Assembly (NCBI RefSeq): GCF_012849095.1
Contig: NZ_CP051680.1
Coordinates: 7,064,001-7,128,000, forward strand
DNA from: Cohnella herbarum
Lineage (GTDB): Bacteria; Bacillota; Bacilli; Paenibacillales; Paenibacillaceae
Length of the DNA stretch: 64,000 nt
Direction of reading: 5' to 3'
In this document: positions 47,191 through 55,527 of the stretch, in pieces
How the letters are laid out: each line of letters begins with the position of its first letter
How positions within the stretch are numbered: the stretch's first letter is position 1
Notes under the pieces: model-generated
The model's input: the letters and a program-made list of their open reading frames with translations, nothing else
Told to the model about the DNA's origin: nothing
The model's database searches: none
Translations under genes and position numbers: made by a program

Positions 47191-47961
47191 TTATTTGATA
47201 TCGGGAACTCCGGTACCTGTATCTTCCGGCATTACAAGTCCCCCCGGCGGGGTCTCGCCGTTCGTCGCGAAGCTGTCCTTCAGAACGTAAATGAGCGGGA
47301 GTTCTTCGAGTTTTAGATTTTGAGCGGCGCCATAGCCGTAGATCAACGCATGCTGGCTTCCTTGCAGATCGATATCGATTTCCTTGACCTCGCCTTTAAC
47401 AAGGCTTATTTCATCGGACAGCTGCTGTTTATTGCCGTTGTATACTTTAAACTTCAGATTCTCTTTTCCAACGATAACGAGGTGCAAGGTGTTGAATTTC
47501 TCGCCAAAATCAATCTTAATAGATCCGCTCTCCAGGTAATCCGCCGTGAATGCATAAGCTCCGTTATATTGCTTTCCGCCGAATACAAGCTGCTGCTTAT
47601 TGATAACATCGTATAGAAAGAGGGCTTTATTTTCGACTTTAACTCGTTCGGAATAAAAATTCAGAGCCGTGTTAGAACTGCCGAGAAGTACCGTACGGTT
47701 TGCCCCGTCATAGGACACCGGGACATCGAAGCCGTTCGCGATTACCCGAAGCGGAAGGTAGGTCGTTCCATTATAGACGATCGGCAGTACTTCGTTTCCT
47801 TTATCGTCGGTCGGTCGCCAATTAACGCCGTTCTTGATAAATTTGATATCCCCGTTCAAATACGCTTTAATCTCGGTAAGATTGCTCGCGGCATAACCTA
47901 CGCCCGCTGTATAGAATAAAGCGATTACGACAAGCAATACGATGATTTTGGACCTTTTCAT
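47191..47961 (-). CDS. stalk domain-containing (copper amine oxidase N-terminal-like) exported protein
   Basis: A 256-residue protein with a signal peptide (1-24, GVGYAASN) followed by a stalk/copper-amine-oxidase N-terminal-like domain: LPIVYNGTTYLPLRVIANGF and TVLLGS. This domain is common in exported Paenibacillus and Bacillus wall proteins. The C-terminal half is a beta-rich domain of unknown function. GGGAGGAAACAAGG precedes the ATG. It is convergent with the sigma partner gene. Confidence 0.82.
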   Translation of the reverse strand: MKRSKIIVLLVVIALFYTAGVGYAASNLTEIKAYLNGDIKFIKNGVNWRPTDDKGNEVLPIVYNGTTYLPLRVIANGFDVPVSYDGANRTVLLGSSNTALNFYSERVKVENKALFLYDVINKQQLVFGGKQYNGAYAFTADYLESGSIKIDFGEKFNTLHLVIVGKENLKFKVYNGNKQQLSDEISLVKGEVKEIDIDLQGSQHALIYGYGAAQNLKLEELPLIYVLKDSFATNGETPPGGLVMPEDTGTGVPDIK

Positions 47962-48098
47962 CCTTGTTTCCTCCCTATTTTATCGCTAATACCTGTTTAC
48001 AGTATCATGAAGATGTACCCTTAGATATTATCCGAAAGTTGTAAATAACGGTTGGAAGGCTTGGGATTCGGCCTATTCACGAAAAACATAGATTGAAT

Positions 48099-48124
48099 AA
48101 AAAAAGATCCCTTTGATAGGGATC
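48099..48124 (-). terminator. terminator of the minus-strand sigma factor gene
   Basis: On the minus strand GATCCCT pairs with AGGGATC around a 5-base loop and is followed by seven T (48105-48099). It ends 23 bases past the sigma gene stop. Confidence 0.85.
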
Positions 48125-48146
48125 TCGATAGAGTCTTGGATCGTGC

Positions 48147-48899
48147 TTAGGAAACCATTCGCATGAAACTCTGCGTCGCGGAGTGAGAGTAGAAGTGGGA
48201 GTTGGCCATAGGCTGCACGGCATGCGATTGACGTGAAAGCGGGGTTTGTAAGACGCCGATTGCCATGACGGGCTCCGCGTAGACTTGCATGGCAAGTTCG
48301 ACGAGCGTCGGAACGTCTCCCGTGCGATAAGCGGAAGCAAGCGCCCGGAGAAATGTCCGTTCATGCTCCTCTGACGGCAAAGGAATCGTGCCTGCTTCCA
48401 TGTCCCCTCGAATCGCGTCCAGCGACTTTCGAGCGCGATGGAGAGCTGCTTTCACCGCGCCTTCCGTCGTTTGAAGTTTGGCGGCGGTTTCGGCAATCGA
48501 AAAGTCGAACACTTCCCTTAGCAAGAAAACGGTTCTCTGCAGAGGGGATAAATGCTCCATCAGGGCATGAAGCGCTATTTCGATCTCGAGAAATCCGTTG
48601 TCCGGCAAGGAGGCGGCGATCTGTTCGCTCTTCAAGATTCGGACGAGTACGGATTGTCTTCTCGTTCGGTCGATCCAAGCGTTCTTGGCGATTCGCAGCA
48701 ATAGCGCTTCGGGATTATGATGGTTAAAGTATTTCAACGAGCTAAGCGCTTTAACCCAAGTGTCCTGCGCTAAATCCTCTGCATCCCATGGGCATTCCGT
48801 GAGAGAAAGACAATATCTGTTCAACGTCGTTCGCAATTGTTCGAAGGTTCCGTTGCCCGGTTCGAGCGCGGCGAGTATTTCATTATCGGCCAAGGTCAT
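48147..48899 (-). CDS. sigma-70 family RNA polymerase sigma factor with C-terminal extension
   Basis: A 250-residue sigma factor: region 2 around CPWDAEDLAQDTWVKAL (residues 37-53) and region 4 around FSIAETAAKLQTTEGAVKAALHRARKS. About 85 extra residues follow region 4 (from EERTFLRALASAYRTGD-like sequence on), as in SigJ-like ECF factors with a fused sensor domain, but the extension is shorter than a full SnoaL fold. No anti-sigma gene is adjacent. AAGGAG lies before the ATG. It is divergent from clpP. Confidence 0.88.
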   Translation of the reverse strand: MTLADNEILAALEPGNGTFEQLRTTLNRYCLSLTECPWDAEDLAQDTWVKALSSLKYFNHHNPEALLLRIAKNAWIDRTRRQSVLVRILKSEQIAASLPDNGFLEIEIALHALMEHLSPLQRTVFLLREVFDFSIAETAAKLQTTEGAVKAALHRARKSLDAIRGDMEAGTIPLPSEEHERTFLRALASAYRTGDVPTLVELAMQVYAEPVMAIGVLQTPLSRQSHAVQPMANSHFYSHSATQSFMRMVS

Positions 48900-49129
48900 C
48901 CGTATTGCTCCTTTACCTTGAATTGACGGTAACCGTCCGGTAGGGCGGCGAAGTCATAGATCCTTGCGATAGTAAACGAATGAAACGGGTAAAAGGATAC
49001 GCGAGAACGACAAATCTTTTTCGGATTTTCGTTATCTATATTATAGCGCGTTGGCCGTATCTTTCGAAGTCCTCCGTTCGTTTACCGGGAGCAAGCGAAT
49101 CAACATCAAAGGAATCGGAGGAATGCAGC

Positions 49130-49732
49130 ATGTCGAATTACGTCCCGTACGTCGTGGAGCAAACAAATCGCGGAGAGAGATCCTACGATATTTATTCTCG
49201 GTTGCTGAAAGATCGCATCATATTTCTGGGGGCAGCGATCGACGATCAAGTCGCGAACAGCATCATCGCCCAACTGCTGTTCTTGACCGCGGAGGATCCG
49301 GAGAAGGAGATCAGTCTCTATATCAACTCTCCGGGGGGGTCGACCTCGGCCGGATTCGCCATCTACGATACGATGCAATTTATTAAGCCTCCGGTGCACA
49401 CGATTTGCATGGGAATGGCTGCATCGTTCGGATCGATTCTGCTGTTGGCCGGAGCCAAAGGGAAAAGGTTCTCGTTGCCCAACAGCGAGATCATGATCCA
49501 TCAGCCTCACGGAGGAGCGCAAGGGCAAGCAAGCGACATCGCGATCAGCGCTAAGCGTATTCTGCAAATTCGGGATAAGACGAATCGGATTACCGCCGAG
49601 AGAACCGGGCAACCGCTCGAGAGGGTGGAGAAAGACATGGACCGCGATTATTTCATGACCGCGCAGGAAGCGCTGGAATACGGAATCATCGATCAAGTCA
49701 TCTCGTCGCCGGAGCAAGCTTTGAACGCCTAA
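49130..49732 (+). CDS. clpP: ATP-dependent Clp protease proteolytic subunit
   Basis: A 200-residue ClpP serine peptidase that forms a barrel with Clp ATPases and degrades unfolded or tagged proteins. Catalytic triad S99 (GMAASFGS), H124 (IMIHQPHGG) and D173 (DRDYFM) is complete, with the Gly-rich SPGGSTSAG loop. The start at 49130 ([11 protein letters not shown]) has GGAGG upstream; the frame is open from 48980 but the extension does not look like ClpP. It is monocistronic here and has no clpX beside it. Confidence 0.95.
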   Translation: MSNYVPYVVEQTNRGERSYDIYSRLLKDRIIFLGAAIDDQVANSIIAQLLFLTAEDPEKEISLYINSPGGSTSAGFAIYDTMQFIKPPVHTICMGMAASFGSILLLAGAKGKRFSLPNSEIMIHQPHGGAQGQASDIAISAKRILQIRDKTNRITAERTGQPLERVEKDMDRDYFMTAQEALEYGIIDQVISSPEQALNA

Positions 49733-49765
49733 AGATGGCATTGGTTATCGCTCCTTATCCGTTCC

Positions 49766-50356
49766 TTACCGTTCCGGTTCGGACGATCTAAGTAGCGCTA
49801 AGGAGCGGGTTTCCAAGTCGTCCCAGGATAGCGATCCGAGCACGCCGTCCTTGATGATTCCGTTGCGGTCGACGAAATACGTTGCCGGGATGGGACGGAT
49901 CTCGTAGCTTGCCCCGACTTTGCCATCGGTATCGAAGACGACGGGGAACGTAAACCCGTTATTCTTAGCGAATTCGCGAGCCGATTGAACGCTATCGGTG
50001 GCGGTCAGATTAACGGCGATAATCTGCAAGCGATCTCCGAATTGCTTGTTCAGCTTCACGAAGGACGGAGCTTCGTCCCGGCATGGACCGCACCAGGAAG
50101 CCCAGAAGTTAAGGACGACGGGTTTGCCTCTGAGCTTCTTCAAATCGTAGATTTTACCGTCCATGCCTGTTAAGGAGAAGGTGGGGGCCGTGTAACCGAT
50201 TTGCGGTTTTTCGGGGGTTTGCCGATCGTCCGTTAACGCGGATGATTTATAGGAAGCGGATGAAATCGTGCCGCTGCCTTCTAGTTGCCGGAACAGAACG
50301 AAACCCGTCAATAAGGTGACCGTACCGAGAATGATCCAAGCGCGCCATCTTTTCAT
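49766..50356 (-). CDS. resA: membrane-anchored thiol-disulfide oxidoreductase (ResA/TlpA type)
   Basis: A 196-residue protein with a single N-terminal membrane anchor (about residues 7-22) and an outer thioredoxin fold with the CPxC-type active site [10 protein letters not shown] and a cis-Pro region ([12 protein letters not shown]). ResA-like proteins keep thiols reduced outside the membrane, for instance for cytochrome c maturation. AGGGAG precedes the ATG at 50356; the frame is open farther, to 50515, without a site. Lone gene; the gene symbol is by resemblance. Confidence 0.87.
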   Translation of the reverse strand: MKRWRAWIILGTVTLLTGFVLFRQLEGSGTISSASYKSSALTDDRQTPEKPQIGYTAPTFSLTGMDGKIYDLKKLRGKPVVLNFWASWCGPCRDEAPSFVKLNKQFGDRLQIIAVNLTATDSVQSAREFAKNNGFTFPVVFDTDGKVGASYEIRPIPATYFVDRNGIIKDGVLGSLSWDDLETRSLALLRSSEPER

Positions 50357-50468
50357 AAGCTCCCTGCCTTTAGAGAACGGTTTTTCTCTTAGTGTAGACA
50401 ACAAGCTGGGCGCTCCATACTTGGTTCGTAAATAGATGAGATCAAGCCGCCGCGACTCAATAAACGCA

Positions 50469-50798
50469 TCAATGCGCTCCGGCACCCTTGAGGTTAAGAA
50501 CGATAACGCCCGCAATGATGAGCACGATCCCGACGGCAGTCGTCAGACTTGCCGTTTCTTTCCATATCACGATTCCGATGACGGCGGTCAAAGCCGTTCC
50601 TACTCCGGACCAGATGGCGTAAGCAACGCCGAGCGGAATATGTTGGAGGCTAAGCGATAACGAATAGAAAGCCAGCACGAAGCAGACGACCGTTCCGATA
50701 CTTGGGTACAGCTTCGTAAATCCGTCAGAAGCTTTAAGCATGGAAGTACCGATAATCTCGCTGACGATAGCTACGGTCAAGAATAAATAGGCTTTCAC
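50469..50798 (-). CDS. SMR family small multidrug resistance/guanidinium exporter
   Basis: A 109-residue protein with four membrane helices and the essential Glu14 in AIVSEIIGTSMLK, and LGVAYAIWSGVGTA, characteristic of EmrE/QacC-type exporters. It starts four bases inside the TetR gene, so both are in one operon and the regulator probably controls the pump. The substrate is unclear; this family divides into guanidinium exporters and drug exporters. Confidence 0.9.
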   Translation of the reverse strand: MKAYLFLTVAIVSEIIGTSMLKASDGFTKLYPSIGTVVCFVLAFYSLSLSLQHIPLGVAYAIWSGVGTALTAVIGIVIWKETASLTTAVGIVLIIAGVIVLNLKGAGAH

Positions 50799-51373
50799 CG
50801 GGACCCCTCCTTAACCGAAGGATCCGCATAAATGCCTCGCAACAGTAAGTCGACCACGAGGGAAAGCGAGTCTTCCATCCTAAGTCCACTGGGGCTGGCA
50901 ACGCTATGATCCATCAGTTGGTACATGGCTCCGATATACACCCGAATGAACGTCTCGACATCGAAGTCGCGGATATCGCCTTTCTCCGTGCCTTCCAGGA
51001 TTAACAACCGAATGTTATCCCAGCCCTTGGTTAAGTAATCGTTCATGATTGCCCATTGATCGGGGTAAGCCATCTGAAGCTCCTTCATGACGCGAATATC
51101 GCTAAAGACGAAGCCTTGCGGAATGATAACCAGCGCTTCGTAAAGTTTTTGTTTGAGGGGGAGAGACGAATCGTTCATGAGTTCTTTCTCGCGATCTTTC
51201 ATTTGGTTGACCGCTTGCTCGACGATGGAGGCGATAATCCGTTCCTTCGAAGGGAAGTGCTGATACAACGTTTTCGTGCTTATTCCAAGACGTGAAGCGA
51301 GATCCCTGACGGAAAATTTCAAGCCTCTGTGCAAGATCTCCTTCGTGGCCTCTTGCAGGATTCTGTTCTTCAT
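50795..51373 (-). CDS. TetR family transcriptional regulator
   Basis: A 192-residue repressor with the N-terminal helix-turn-helix VRDLASRLGISTKTLYQHFPSKE and a C-terminal ligand domain. It overlaps the SMR gene and lies next to a strong inverted repeat at 51403-51430 which covers its own promoter. Auto-repression and release by an SMR substrate is the simplest reading. Confidence 0.92.
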   Translation of the reverse strand: MKNRILQEATKEILHRGLKFSVRDLASRLGISTKTLYQHFPSKERIIASIVEQAVNQMKDREKELMNDSSLPLKQKLYEALVIIPQGFVFSDIRVMKELQMAYPDQWAIMNDYLTKGWDNIRLLILEGTEKGDIRDFDVETFIRVYIGAMYQLMDHSVASPSGLRMEDSLSLVVDLLLRGIYADPSVKEGSR

Positions 51374-51402
51374 ATGATCCCTCCTTAATACTGTGAAAAC
51401 AA

Positions 51403-51430
51403 GGAAAACAATTTGTTTTAATTGTTTTCC
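51403..51430 (-). promoter_or_regulatory. TetR operator candidate
   Basis: GGAAAACAA (51403-51411) and TTGTTTTCC (51422-51430) form a perfect 9-bp inverted repeat around ten bases. It lies 30 bases before the TetR gene and downstream of a -10/-35 pair, so a bound repressor would block transcription start. Confidence 0.65.
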
Positions 51431-51435
51431 ACATC

Positions 51436-51465
51436 TTCATATTAGAGTTCGACTCTTTCTGTCAA
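51436..51465 (-). promoter_or_regulatory. promoter of the TetR-SMR operon
   Basis: On the minus strand: TTGACA at 51465-51460 and TATGAA at 51441-51436 with an 18-base spacer. Start of transcription would be near 51429, at the edge of the inverted repeat. Confidence 0.55.
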
Positions 51466-51600
51466 AGCTTGTTTTTCGCAATTGTTGACTTCTCGAAATA
51501 TACTGTGTATCCTCATTATGTGATACCGCATTAAGTTATGATCTCATTAAGAGGTGGTGTCTTTAATGCCGGCCGCAACTTTAGAAAATGGGGGAAGACA

Positions 51601-51945
51601 ATGACCATACTCTCAGTCATTTTACAATGTCTTTTAATCTTTGCTTTTTCATTCAGCGGCGCAAGTAAAATTGCCGGCGCATCGATGCAAGTACAAGTAT
51701 TTAACCACTTAAAAATTCCGCAGTGGTTCCGAATAGTTACGGGATTCGTGCAATTGGCGGGAGTCGTAGGATTGGTTGCGGGCTTCTGGGATACGGGGAT
51801 GCTTTCTTTGGCCGCATTGTGGATCGCATGTACGATGCTTGGAGCCGTCCTGTTCCATATGCGGGCGGGGGATTCGTTTAAGCAGTTCGGTGCTCCCTTA
51901 CTATTAACGCTCTTATCGCTAACGTTAGCTTTACTGCATATTTGA
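51601..51945 (+). CDS. DoxX family membrane protein
   Basis: A 114-residue protein with four membrane helices and the family motif FSGASKIAGASMQVQVFNHL near residues 17-36. DoxX proteins are linked with respiration or redox balance, but roles vary. GGGGGAAG precedes the ATG at 51601; the frame opens at 51538 without a site. Convergent with the MarR gene, stop codons one base apart. Confidence 0.87.
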   Translation: MTILSVILQCLLIFAFSFSGASKIAGASMQVQVFNHLKIPQWFRIVTGFVQLAGVVGLVAGFWDTGMLSLAALWIACTMLGAVLFHMRAGDSFKQFGAPLLLTLLSLTLALLHI

Positions 51946-51946
51946 A

Positions 51947-52429
51947 TTATGAATTCAGATCTTCGATACAGTCGGAAGAATAATCCTTTTCTTTCATTAA
52001 CAGCATCAGTAGCGCGTGAAGTTCCTTTCGTTGCTCCGACCCGAGATTATGGATTAATTGCTCGGCAATAATCGCTTGTTTCTCCAGCGCTTCGTTCAAA
52101 TGGACTTGCGCCAGTTCCGTGAGCTGAATGAGCGTAGCCCTGCGGTCCTTGGGATCCGGGATTCTGACGAGAAGCTTGTCGTTCTCGAGCGCGTCGACAA
52201 AGTCGGTTACGGTTCGAGCCTTAATTCCCAACTTGACGGCCAATTCGTTCATGCGGATTTCTCCCTCTTCGGCAACCGTAGATAACATGCGTAAGCGAGG
52301 GCCGGATAGTTGGAATGGCAGGTCAAGGGACGAGATCTGCGTCTTAAAATCCCTTTGGATAGAGTGGGTCGCCCTAACCAAAATATGAATGAGATCGATC
52401 GGTAAAGGTACATTGTCAGGGTTGGACAT
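51947..52429 (-). CDS. MarR family transcriptional regulator
   Basis: A 160-residue winged-helix repressor with MNELAVKLGIKARTVTDFVDAL and LVRIPDPKDRRATLIQLT, the helix-turn-helix and wing of MarR proteins. AGGAG lies before the ATG. It is divergent from an MFS exporter 147 bases away, the common layout for a drug-sensing pair. Confidence 0.92.
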   Translation of the reverse strand: MSNPDNVPLPIDLIHILVRATHSIQRDFKTQISSLDLPFQLSGPRLRMLSTVAEEGEIRMNELAVKLGIKARTVTDFVDALENDKLLVRIPDPKDRRATLIQLTELAQVHLNEALEKQAIIAEQLIHNLGSEQRKELHALLMLLMKEKDYSSDCIEDLNS

Positions 52430-52542
52430 TTGCGATTGCTCCTTTGCTTAATAATAGGTCGCGTTTGATTCATTCATTATATCCCGACTAGCAAGGGAAG
52501 TCACCATTCCCACTAACGGGGTCTCGGCAGCACAACCAAATT

Positions 52543-52557
52543 CTGCATGAAATGCAG
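52543..52557 (+). promoter_or_regulatory. inverted repeat before the MFS gene
   Basis: CTGCAT-GAA-ATGCAG, a perfect 6-bp inverted repeat, lies five bases before AGGAGG of the MFS gene. It is a candidate MarR operator or a hairpin near the ribosome site. Only symmetry and position support it. Confidence 0.4.
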
Positions 52558-52576
52558 CAACTAGGAGGAATGCACA

Positions 52577-53959
52577 ATGATGACTGATGTAACTGCAAAA
52601 AATGCGGACAAACTTCTGCGCGTTCTCGTCTTTGCGCTGATCTTCTCGGTAATGAACGGGACGATGTTTAACGTCGCCCTGCCGACCATCGGGAGCGAGT
52701 TCGACCTCGTTCCTTCGCAGGTTAGTTGGGTCATGACGAGTTATATGGTCGTGTATGCCATCGGATCGGTCGTATTCGGGAAGCTTGCGGACAGATACCG
52801 ACTGAAGGACTTATTAACGTTCGGACTCATCCTTTTCGCCATAGGTTCCGTTGTCGGAATGCTCGCGTCCGAATATTGGATGATCGTTGCCGGACGTATT
52901 CTTCAAGCCGCAGGAGCTGCCGTTATGCCGGCGACCGCGATGATTATTCCCATTCGCTACTTTGCGCCGGAGAAACGGGGAAGGGCGCTCGGTACTTCGG
53001 CGGTCGGCCTGGCTCTCGGCGGGGCATTGGGGCCGATCGTCGCCGGGCTGATCTCGAACTTCGGCAGTTGGAGGCTGTTGTTCTTGTTTTCCCTTTTCTC
53101 CTTAGTCACGCTCCCCTTCTTTCGTAAATATTTGGGCGATGATAAAGGAGAAGCCGGGCATATCGACTACTGGGGCGGCGCTCTTCTGGCGGGAACGGTT
53201 TCGTTGTTTCTATTGGCGATCACGCAAAGCAACTGGCCGTTATTTTTCGTCGGCGCTATCCTGTTTGCTTTGTTTATTGTCAGAATTCGGACCGCGGCCA
53301 ATCCGTTCATTCATCCGGGCATCTTTGCCAATAAGGGCTTTTCCATAGGATTGCTCATTACCTTTATTACGACGTCGATGAATTTCGGGGTTACGTTCAT
53401 GACTCCGCAGTTTTTGGCGGATCTAAACGATTTATCCCCGGGAAGCATCGGATTTGTATTATTTCCGGCGGCCATCGCTTCGGCGATGTTGGGACGCAGA
53501 GGCGGAAAGCTGGCCGACGAACGCGGAAGCGGATTCGTTCTGACGACGGCTTCGTTCTTGATGCTTCTATGCTTCGCTTTGCTGTCGAGCTTTGTAGGCG
53601 TAACGCCTTACGTTATAGCAATCATCTTGATCGCAGGCAATATCGGCCAAACGTTCATGCAGGTGGCCATGTCGAATACGATTTCCCGAACGCTCGCTAA
53701 GGAACAAATTGGAGTGGGCATGGGGTTGTTTTCCATGATGAATTTCATTTCCGGCGCGATTTCCATGAGCCTTATCGGTAAATTGCTCGATAATAAGCAG
53801 ATAGCGTTGCATCTCAATCCGTTCGTTACCAATGAAGGGGCTTTCGTGTACAGCAATATTTTCATCGTCATGTGCTTAATGATCGTTGCCGTGCTCTGGC
53901 TATACCGTACGCAATTTAGAGCGGACAAGCTTAAGCCTGCGTTGGGGAGCCGGGCCTAA
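52577..53959 (+). CDS. MFS transporter (DHA2-like drug exporter)
   Basis: A 460-residue transporter with 12-14 membrane helices. Visible family marks: GSVVFGKLADRYRLKDLL (motif A) and GLALGGALGPIVAGLI (motif C of drug exporters). AGGAGG precedes the ATG. Divergent MarR gene suggests induction by a toxic compound. A terminator follows at 54032. Substrate unknown. Confidence 0.92.
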   Translation: MMTDVTAKNADKLLRVLVFALIFSVMNGTMFNVALPTIGSEFDLVPSQVSWVMTSYMVVYAIGSVVFGKLADRYRLKDLLTFGLILFAIGSVVGMLASEYWMIVAGRILQAAGAAVMPATAMIIPIRYFAPEKRGRALGTSAVGLALGGALGPIVAGLISNFGSWRLLFLFSLFSLVTLPFFRKYLGDDKGEAGHIDYWGGALLAGTVSLFLLAITQSNWPLFFVGAILFALFIVRIRTAANPFIHPGIFANKGFSIGLLITFITTSMNFGVTFMTPQFLADLNDLSPGSIGFVLFPAAIASAMLGRRGGKLADERGSGFVLTTASFLMLLCFALLSSFVGVTPYVIAIILIAGNIGQTFMQVAMSNTISRTLAKEQIGVGMGLFSMMNFISGAISMSLIGKLLDNKQIALHLNPFVTNEGAFVYSNIFIVMCLMIVAVLWLYRTQFRADKLKPALGSRA

Positions 53960-54031
53960 TTCATGAACCGTACGTCAGCGCCCAAATAGTCGACGCCTAG
54001 ATCAGGTATCGAACGCTATGTATTGAAATCC

Positions 54032-54056
54032 AACCCGCGTATATCGCGGGTTTTCG
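54032..54056 (+). terminator. terminator after the MFS gene
   Basis: AACCCGCG (54032-54039) pairs with CGCGGGTT (54045-54052), loop of five, T run from 54051. Confidence 0.85.
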
Positions 54057-54100
54057 TAATTTAATCAGAGAGTATAGCATTCGCACTCGTCTAACACCAA

Positions 54101-54235
54101 CAACTAAGTGTAAAAATGTCACTTAGATGGAGATGAGTTCTACTCGATTAATGAGCTAAATGTAGAGCATGCAACTAGATTAAACGGATTGCTCAAATCA
54201 AGTCTGTGAACCGCCAACTAGATGTAAATTTTACA
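54101..54235 (+). repeat. degenerate repeat units starting CAACTA
   Basis: CAACTA occurs at 54101, 54172 and 54215. The first unit holds CTAAGTG (54104-54110) with its inverted copy CACTTAG (54120-54126), and the third TGTAAA-T-TTTACA (54223-54235). Probably an eroded dispersed palindromic element. Confidence 0.55.
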
Positions 54236-54412
54236 CTTGGATGTTGAAGCTGAAGAGTCTCGAGGAATCTAAGCGTATAATATGCACTTCTTGTACGCCT
54301 CGAGATTTGGGAAAGACGTCGCGAGGCAATCAATAACGTGTACCGTCGTCAAAAGACTGCGGAAGCGGGTTATGTTTGTAGCGCCGAGCGGTCGATTTCA
54401 TTGCAATTTCGC

Positions 54413-54441
54413 TTGACTCCATCTCTTGCCCATGACATAAT
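54413..54441 (+). promoter_or_regulatory. promoter of the LacI-ThuA-oxidoreductase operon
   Basis: TTGACT at 54413-54418 and CATAAT at 54436-54441 with a 17-base spacer, both one mismatch from consensus. This places transcription start near 54448 and rules out the longer LacI start at 54338. Confidence 0.8.
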
Positions 54442-54456
54442 GTACACGCGTACATT
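54439..54456 (+). promoter_or_regulatory. LacI-type operator overlapping the promoter
   Basis: AATGTACACGCGTACATT: perfect 7-bp arms AATGTAC and GTACATT around ACGC, with the CG centre usual for LacI-family sites. It covers the end of the -10 box and the start point, fitting auto-repression of the adjacent LacI gene. Confidence 0.75.
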
Positions 54457-54484
54457 AAACGGATTGATGAAGGATGTTAGCCTT

Positions 54485-55507
54485 TTGACGAATCGCAAAG
54501 AGGTAGCGAAGCTAGCGGGAGTTTCCGAAGCGACCGTATCCCGCGTGCTGAACGGAATCGGTCCGATGAAGGAATCGACCCGGGATCGGGTGCTGGAGGC
54601 AGCCAAACGGCTTAACTATGAGCTTAATGCCGTCGCGTCGAGTTTTGCCCGGGGGAAGAGCGGGAATCTTGGGGTCGTGCTTCCTTATGTGCCCAAAGTT
54701 CATCTGTTCTCGACCTATTATTTCTCCGAGCTATTGAGCGGAATCGGCGAGGCCGTCCGTTCCAAAGGTTACGGTCTGTTGTTGATGTTTCGCGATCCGG
54801 CCGTAGCGTATGATTACGTTTCTTTATACCGCACGCAACGGGTCGATGCCTGTATCGTTCTAGGCGCTAGCGAAATCGATTCCGAGAAGGAAGGGATCAA
54901 TAGACTCGCGGATGAAGGACTGCCCTTCTGCGTCATGGACCAGAGGTTCGATAATCCGTTAGTCAGCATCGTAGCCGCGGATCACGAGCAGGGAAGTTAC
55001 GAAGCGGTGAGGCATTTGCTCGACAAAGGGTTTAAGCGAATCGGCTTTCTGAACGGCTCTCCGCAATATTCGAATAGCCGCGATAGAATGACCGGTTACG
55101 GCAGAGCATTGCGGGATGCGGGAATTCGACTGGATGAATCGATCGTATACGAAGGCAACTACAGCCGGACGAGCGGGAGACTTGCCGCAATTCCGGTTCA
55201 TCGCGATCTGAGCCGGTTGGATGCGATCTTCGTTAGCAACGATCGGATGGCAATCGGGCTCATGCAAGGATTAAGGGAGCAAGGCTGCCGGTTGCCCGAG
55301 GATCTTAAAGTTGTCGCCTATGACGATTCCGACGCGGCAAGCGTGACGGAACCGCCGCTTACGACGGTCAAAGTTCCATTCTACGATATGGGACGGCTGG
55401 CTGCGGAGAAATTGCTTACCCGGCTCATGGATAAGGAGAGTTCGGAGGCGGTCATCAACGAGAGATTACAAACCGAGCTTAAGATTCGAAAATCTAGCGG
55501 CGATTGA
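54485..55507 (+). CDS. LacI family transcriptional regulator
   Basis: A 340-residue sugar-sensing repressor. N-terminal helix-turn-helix (RKEVAKLAGVSEATVSRVLNG), hinge, then a sugar-binding domain (GNLGVVLPYVPKVHLFSTYY). The TTG at 54485 gives the usual length and the usual N terminus (MTNRKEV) and has AAGGA ten bases upstream; ATG 54467 is possible but has no site. The operator over its promoter indicates autoregulation. It heads an operon with ThuA and oxidoreductase genes. Confidence 0.92.
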   Translation: MTNRKEVAKLAGVSEATVSRVLNGIGPMKESTRDRVLEAAKRLNYELNAVASSFARGKSGNLGVVLPYVPKVHLFSTYYFSELLSGIGEAVRSKGYGLLLMFRDPAVAYDYVSLYRTQRVDACIVLGASEIDSEKEGINRLADEGLPFCVMDQRFDNPLVSIVAADHEQGSYEAVRHLLDKGFKRIGFLNGSPQYSNSRDRMTGYGRALRDAGIRLDESIVYEGNYSRTSGRLAAIPVHRDLSRLDAIFVSNDRMAIGLMQGLREQGCRLPEDLKVVAYDDSDAASVTEPPLTTVKVPFYDMGRLAAEKLLTRLMDKESSEAVINERLQTELKIRKSSGD

Positions 55508-55527
55508 GCCGAATGGAGAATGGATTC

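Larger units (their letters stand above)
53960..54484 (+). other. 525-base gap between the MFS and LacI genes
   Basis: Holds the MFS terminator, repeat units carrying CAACTA, a nested inverted repeat (TCTCGAG at 54258 with CTCGAGA at 54299), and the LacI promoter and operator. No gene. Confidence 0.7.

Noticed and set aside
48980..49129. N-terminal extension of ClpP
   Set aside because: GGAGG directly precedes the start at 49130, where ClpP homology begins.
49106..49741. Minus-strand frame of 211 residues opposite clpP
   Set aside because: ClpP with its full catalytic triad is on the plus strand; the other is a shadow.
54338..54484. N-terminal extension of the LacI protein
   Set aside because: A strong promoter and operator lie inside it, and it has no resemblance to LacI proteins.
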